From Nodularia sp034931045 (GTDB lineage Bacteria; Cyanobacteriota; Cyanobacteriia; Cyanobacteriales; Nostocaceae), in contig NZ_JAYGHH010000003.1 in the NCBI RefSeq assembly GCF_034931045.1, positions 62,001 through 126,000 on the forward strand: 64,000 nucleotides of DNA, written 5' to 3'. The notes beneath the pieces are model-generated. The model did no database searches. It worked only from the letters and a program-made list of their open reading frames with translations, and was not told where the DNA came from. Positions 60,718-64,000 of this stretch are shown in pieces; position 1 is the stretch's first letter, and each line of letters begins with the position of its first letter. A program made the translations under genes and the position numbers.

Positions 60718-62841
60718 CTAATTCAAGATTTTCGCCTCTGATTTGGGAATGATAGCATCTGGATTGACTGGGGCTGAATGATTTGGAGTTTGGACTTTAC
60801 CAGCACCAATCGCATAATTAATCACTAATAACCGCAACCACAGTGCCGGATAGCGGGGTTCTAACCAAGATTGACTCCGCATTAACAAGGGGGGGAACCA
60901 TCCTCTGAGTAAAACACTGACTAGGGAATCAAGACCGAAACTGAAATAATTACCCACCCACCGTACTAAATCCCTAAATCCAGCTAGTTGCCAAATCCAT
61001 AACAGCAGGGCTGGATTTTTGCGAGCTGCTTTCAGTGCTAGGCGGTTAAACGTTAACCAATCACACCGATCTTTGATGAAATTATCTGCTACCTCTGGTG
61101 GTTCATCTGCTAATAACCCAAAGAAGGTATTCAGCATGGAGTTAATTCTTTGGGGGGGTAAAAACTTCCCAGTGGGAACCATCATGCCTTTAGAAAATAG
61201 CCAAGTTACAGAAACGTTGCTTTGGTAAGCCCGAATCCTATTTAAATGGCGGAAACTGAGCAAGTCATGCTTGAGGGCTGTATCTAACAGTGTTGTTAAA
61301 CGGTCTAAGTTGCGAACTAGAGAACCAAAGCCTGTGAACACCAGGGGAGACTGGAGGGATGCAGCATCACCAATGGCAATTAAACGATCAAAGGCAATGG
61401 TGCGATCGCTACTTCCGACACTAAAATGTCCTGGTATATAGCCAAATGTCGGCTTTTTCCACACCAATTTATCTAAATCACAGCGTCGATACTCCGGCAA
61501 AATCGAGAAAAAGTCCTCATACATTTCCAGCAAAGAACCGGGATTTGACCCATTGACTTCGTGGTAATGAAATAAATAAATTGTTAGTTCTTCACCAAAT
61601 CCGGGGAATAACTCCCAAATCAACTGCCTTCCCCTAGAAATATCGCCGTGACTGTAAAGCACATCTCCATACTGGGAATCCCAAACCCCTGGTTCAAATC
61701 CGCCCTCAATCACTGCTCCCACAGTTGGGCATACACTGTCAAAAGCACGACCACCATTTAATTGCCAAGCCACAGGAGAAGCTGTTCCCATTGCATCAAT
61801 TAATAGTCGCCCACTGACGCGTTGCTCATTTTGACTGGGTAAATGCTTGACTGTAATCGTAACTTGTGATTTTTCAATATCGGCACGGATGAACTCTGTT
61901 TCATCCCAGATATCACCACCAGCATCTCGGAGTTTTTCACCGCACATCCGCAGCCATTTCTCCGAGTCTAAGGCGATATTTAAGACCGTGGGTGTGTGTA
62001 GGATAGGCGATCGCAATTTAACCGGATTATTCCCATCAAAAAATTTATTAAATCCATCCTTGTATTCCCGAACAATCACAGTTTCTAACTCGGTGGCTGT
62101 CACCAAACCCAAATTAATTAAACTTTGCAGCTCATCACGAGAAATATTCCATTCTCGATTCATCCGTCCAAAAGGCAAACGTTCCACTAGCAGCACTTTA
62201 TATCCCAACCTAGCCATGACAGCTGCATGAATTACCCCTAAAGCGCCGCCGATGTAGATCAGATCGTAAGTAGGCGAAGAAGATGTTATACTACTTTGTC
62301 TCTGACCTCCCCCAAATGCTCCATTTTGGGAAAAAACTACTTGACGGGGCTGCCGAGGATTCCGTACTCCTTCGCGCCATCTTTGCTCCCACCAGTAGGC
62401 ACGATTGAGATCATATTCCCCATTGGGCATTTGCTGAAAGTATTTAACTGTCAGGGGGTAAACAGGTGCTAGTTCCTCAAAAATTGATTTTTGGGAATTA
62501 ATAGCTGGAGGTTCTGGGTATTGATGGGGAAATTGTTTTCTGATTTCCTGACTCAGACGTTGCAGAATTTCTCCTTCTCCAAAAATGGGTTGATCTCCCC
62601 AACGAAAGGCTTTTAGATAAGTAGTTCGCTGCACTGACCAGACGAATACAGAAAGTTCGGGCGGTAATTTTCCATCAATTGCCGAATCAGCATTTCTAGT
62701 TTCTGTTGATACTTTCAGGCGGAAACCATCTGGAGTCAGTAATTTTTCCCAGATTCCTGGTTCAAAATTTTTTTGCAGCCAAGTAAGTACAGTTACAGTG
62801 TCCGGTGTGGGAACTTCCAAATAAAGTATTTCTTTCATCAT
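60718..62841 (-). CDS. CruA/CruP-type lycopene cyclase-like flavoprotein
   Basis: 707 residues. An N-terminal domain of about 190 residues of unknown fold precedes a FixC-type FAD flavoprotein: LIYIGGALGVIHAAVMARLG (dinucleotide motif with one glycine altered), VLLVERLPFGRMNREWNISR, which is the NREWNISR signature of CruA/CruP, and the second FAD motif RLIAIGDAASLQSPLVFTG. The family includes carotenoid cyclases (CruA) and the paralogue CruP, linked to photoprotection. The sequence does not decide between them, and function on lycopene is inferred. It is monocistronic. Confidence 0.85.
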   Translation of the reverse strand: MMKEILYLEVPTPDTVTVLTWLQKNFEPGIWEKLLTPDGFRLKVSTETRNADSAIDGKLPPELSVFVWSVQRTTYLKAFRWGDQPIFGEGEILQRLSQEIRKQFPHQYPEPPAINSQKSIFEELAPVYPLTVKYFQQMPNGEYDLNRAYWWEQRWREGVRNPRQPRQVVFSQNGAFGGGQRQSSITSSSPTYDLIYIGGALGVIHAAVMARLGYKVLLVERLPFGRMNREWNISRDELQSLINLGLVTATELETVIVREYKDGFNKFFDGNNPVKLRSPILHTPTVLNIALDSEKWLRMCGEKLRDAGGDIWDETEFIRADIEKSQVTITVKHLPSQNEQRVSGRLLIDAMGTASPVAWQLNGGRAFDSVCPTVGAVIEGGFEPGVWDSQYGDVLYSHGDISRGRQLIWELFPGFGEELTIYLFHYHEVNGSNPGSLLEMYEDFFSILPEYRRCDLDKLVWKKPTFGYIPGHFSVGSSDRTIAFDRLIAIGDAASLQSPLVFTGFGSLVRNLDRLTTLLDTALKHDLLSFRHLNRIRAYQSNVSVTWLFSKGMMVPTGKFLPPQRINSMLNTFFGLLADEPPEVADNFIKDRCDWLTFNRLALKAARKNPALLLWIWQLAGFRDLVRWVGNYFSFGLDSLVSVLLRGWFPPLLMRSQSWLEPRYPALWLRLLVINYAIGAGKVQTPNHSAPVNPDAIIPKSEAKILN

Positions 62842-63002
62842 TTTTTGCTGACATCTCCGATGAATCTATTCACTCAGACAGATTTTATAAAGGTAGAAAC
62901 TACGCTAGACTCCGCCCTATTGGTTCAATAAAGATTGAGTAAAGAATTTTTAATAGTTTGTCAAAGTTTATTGTTCATTTTGTATTTTTTTAACCCTACG
63001 CC

Positions 63003-63236
63003 ATGAATTATCCCATCCCAGACAGTCCCCAGGAAATTTTTGCCCTAAGACAACAGCCAATTGACGCAGAATTAGTAGCCTCAGCCATCGCCGGTGTGAT
63101 CAAACTTGTGCGTTCTCAGGGACAATCCTTAGAAGAATTAACCGCTCAACTACTAGCCGATGATCCCATGTTAAATCAGCAGCAACGACGTTGGCTGAGT
63201 CAATTGGTTACACAATCCTGGGAACAATTTTCTTAA
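63003..63236 (+). CDS. Conserved-looking small hypothetical protein
   Basis: 77 residues: MNYPIPDSPQEIFALRQQPI, DAELVASAIAGVIKLVRSQG, QSLEELTAQLLADDPMLNQQ, QRRWLSQLVTQSWEQFS. Soluble, all-helical and Gln/Leu-rich. The ATG is clear and the composition typical of the genome's core genes. No domain is recognised; it lies between the CruA/CruP-like gene and cimA, divergent from the former and convergent with the latter. Confidence 0.65.
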   Translation: MNYPIPDSPQEIFALRQQPIDAELVASAIAGVIKLVRSQGQSLEELTAQLLADDPMLNQQQRRWLSQLVTQSWEQFS

Positions 63237-63264
63237 TGGTCATTAGTCATGGGTCATTGGGAAA

Positions 63265-64000
63265 TTACCGTCTTGTCTGCTCCCCCCTGCGCCCTGCACC
63301 CTGCCCCCCTGCCTCTTCCCCCCTGGCTTGGGAATGTAACAACAAACCATATTCCAATCCCTCTACAACTGCTTGATAGGAAGCTGTCAAAATGTTGGGG
63401 GAAACTCCCACTGTCGTCCAGCGTTGCGAACCAGTACCTGATTCTACTAATACACGAGTTTTAGCTGCTGTACCTGTATGTCCGTCGAGAATTCGCACTT
63501 TGTAATCTGTCAATTCAAAGGTGGCAATTTGGGGATAAAAATTCACTAAAGCTTTACGTAAGGCGGCATCTAAAGCGGCAACAGGCCCATTTCCTTCGGC
63601 TGCTTCTAGAATATTTTTCCCATTGACTCCTAATTTTACTGTGGCTAGGGCATTGTTAGTTTCTTTACCTTCAACTAAATCACAATGTACTTGGAAACCT
63701 TTGACTTGAAAGAACTCCTGACGACCACCTAAAGCTTCGTACATTAAGAGGGCAAAACTCGCTTCTGCTGCTTCAAATTGATATCCTTCACTTTCTAATT
63801 CTTTGAGGCGTTGTAGAATTTGTCGGGCGGCTGGTTTGTCTTTATCTAGTTCAATGCCAAAACTCCGGGCTTTGGCTAAAACATTACTGAGTCCAGATTG
63901 TTCGGAAATTACTATGCGGCGAAGATTACCGACTTGTTCTGGTTGAATGTGTTCGTAAGTCAGGGGATTTCTTTCGACTGCTGAGACATGGATACCACCT
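63265..64000 (-). CDS. cimA: Citramalate synthase, C-terminal part (5' end outside window)
   Basis: The frame is open from the right edge to a stop at 63265, giving 245 residues: GIHVSAVERNPLTYEHI, VGNLRRIVISEQSGLSNVLA, a LeuA-like allosteric dimer domain (LATVKLGVNGKNILEAAEGN, TGSQRWTTVGVSPNILTASY). This is the alpha-isopropylmalate synthase family; the GGIHVSAV and SEQSGLSNVL motifs suggest CimA, which condenses pyruvate and acetyl-CoA to citramalate in isoleucine synthesis. The final ~18 residues (ARGEEAGGQGAGRRGEQTRR) come from a low-complexity repeat and are not part of the fold. Confidence 0.9.
   Translation of the reverse strand, partial: GGIHVSAVERNPLTYEHIQPEQVGNLRRIVISEQSGLSNVLAKARSFGIELDKDKPAARQILQRLKELESEGYQFEAAEASFALLMYEALGGRQEFFQVKGFQVHCDLVEGKETNNALATVKLGVNGKNILEAAEGNGPVAALDAALRKALVNFYPQIATFELTDYKVRILDGHTGTAAKTRVLVESGTGSQRWTTVGVSPNILTASYQAVVEGLEYGLLLHSQARGEEAGGQGAGRRGEQTRR
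63279..63325. repeat. CCCTGC-type repeat overlapping the cimA 3' end
   Basis: CCCCTGCGCCCTGCACCCTG and following CCCCCCTGCCTCTTCC-type units. In this place the repeat lies inside the reading frame of cimA, encoding its Gly/Arg/Glu-rich tail. Confidence 0.75.

Overview
The window reads as chromosome of a filamentous, heterocyst-type cyanobacterium (Nostocales: Nostoc/Anabaena/Nodularia-like). Direct signs are many HIP1 octamers (GCGATCGC), 7-bp short tandem repeats (GTGCTGA, TTAAGAG, TTTTGAC, CTAATGA families) and C-rich CCCTGC-type repeats between genes, Mg-chelatase subunit ChlD, two tandem high-light-inducible proteins, a CruA/CruP-type carotenoid cyclase-like flavoprotein, a PCP-reductase-like small protein, a group 3 sigma factor, DUF3285 and DUF4327 proteins, and a chromosomal ParM/ParR-like pair resembling the cell-shape system I recall from Anabaena. 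Species cannot be fixed from the sequence alone.

Layout. 1-405 is the 3' end of an FtsH protease gene with a clear terminator. 600-3400 is a disturbed, AT-rich accessory stretch: an orphan ORF, a hairpin-like inverted-repeat element, a hypothetical gene with a 37-bp tandem duplication at its 5' end, and a Uma2-family gene lying between a broken copy of the pepP 3' end and the complete pepP. 5168-6397 encodes an FG-GAP repeat protein. 6504-10737 is a minus-strand run prfB (with programmed +1 frameshift), a DUF3285 gene, ybeY, dgkA, trpG/pabA and a metallo-beta-lactamase-fold protein. Then follow a Bax-inhibitor-1 family protein, sigF, chlD, a histidine kinase, two hli genes and a 1038-residue repeat membrane protein. 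20967-28657 holds an NAD-dependent dehydrogenase, a 31-residue membrane peptide candidate, a MidA-type methyltransferase, an AI-2E transporter, fni, sppA and a DUF4327 gene. 28723-32164 is an FHA/Ser-Thr kinase next to a zinc-ribbon/PP2C phosphatase. 32404-34911 carries a pseudouridine synthase, a TPP riboswitch with thiC, and a PCP-reductase-like protein.

35105-39434 is a second accessory island: a 524-residue protein joining a DnaJ C-terminal-like domain to helical repeats and glycine-zipper membrane segments; a vapBC pair; a DUF433 antitoxin whose DUF5615 partner is cut off; a degenerate gene; and a solitary adenine DNA methyltransferase. Beyond it are pyrE, an unusual CAU-anticodon tRNA, a CorC/HlyC-type membrane protein, queC, a Gfo/Idh/MocA oxidoreductase, the ParM/ParR-like (CorM/CorR-like) pair, a short-chain dehydrogenase, a GH57 hydrolase, a CBS-like histidine kinase, a metal-permease/TIGR03943/beta-propeller cluster, a coiled-coil protein, the CruA/CruP-like protein and the 3' part of cimA.

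Themes. The core genes serve translation, chlorophyll, carotenoid, isoprenoid, thiamin, pyrimidine and branched-chain amino acid synthesis, plus envelope maintenance. The two accessory stretches show the usual marks of gene turnover: broken duplicates, truncated toxin-antitoxin modules and dispersed hairpins. The observations most worth following are the actin-like pair with its amphipathic-looking adaptor, the DnaJ-CTD/glycine-zipper protein, the odd tRNA, the pepP partial duplication around the Uma2 gene, and several short genes easily missed by gene callers.
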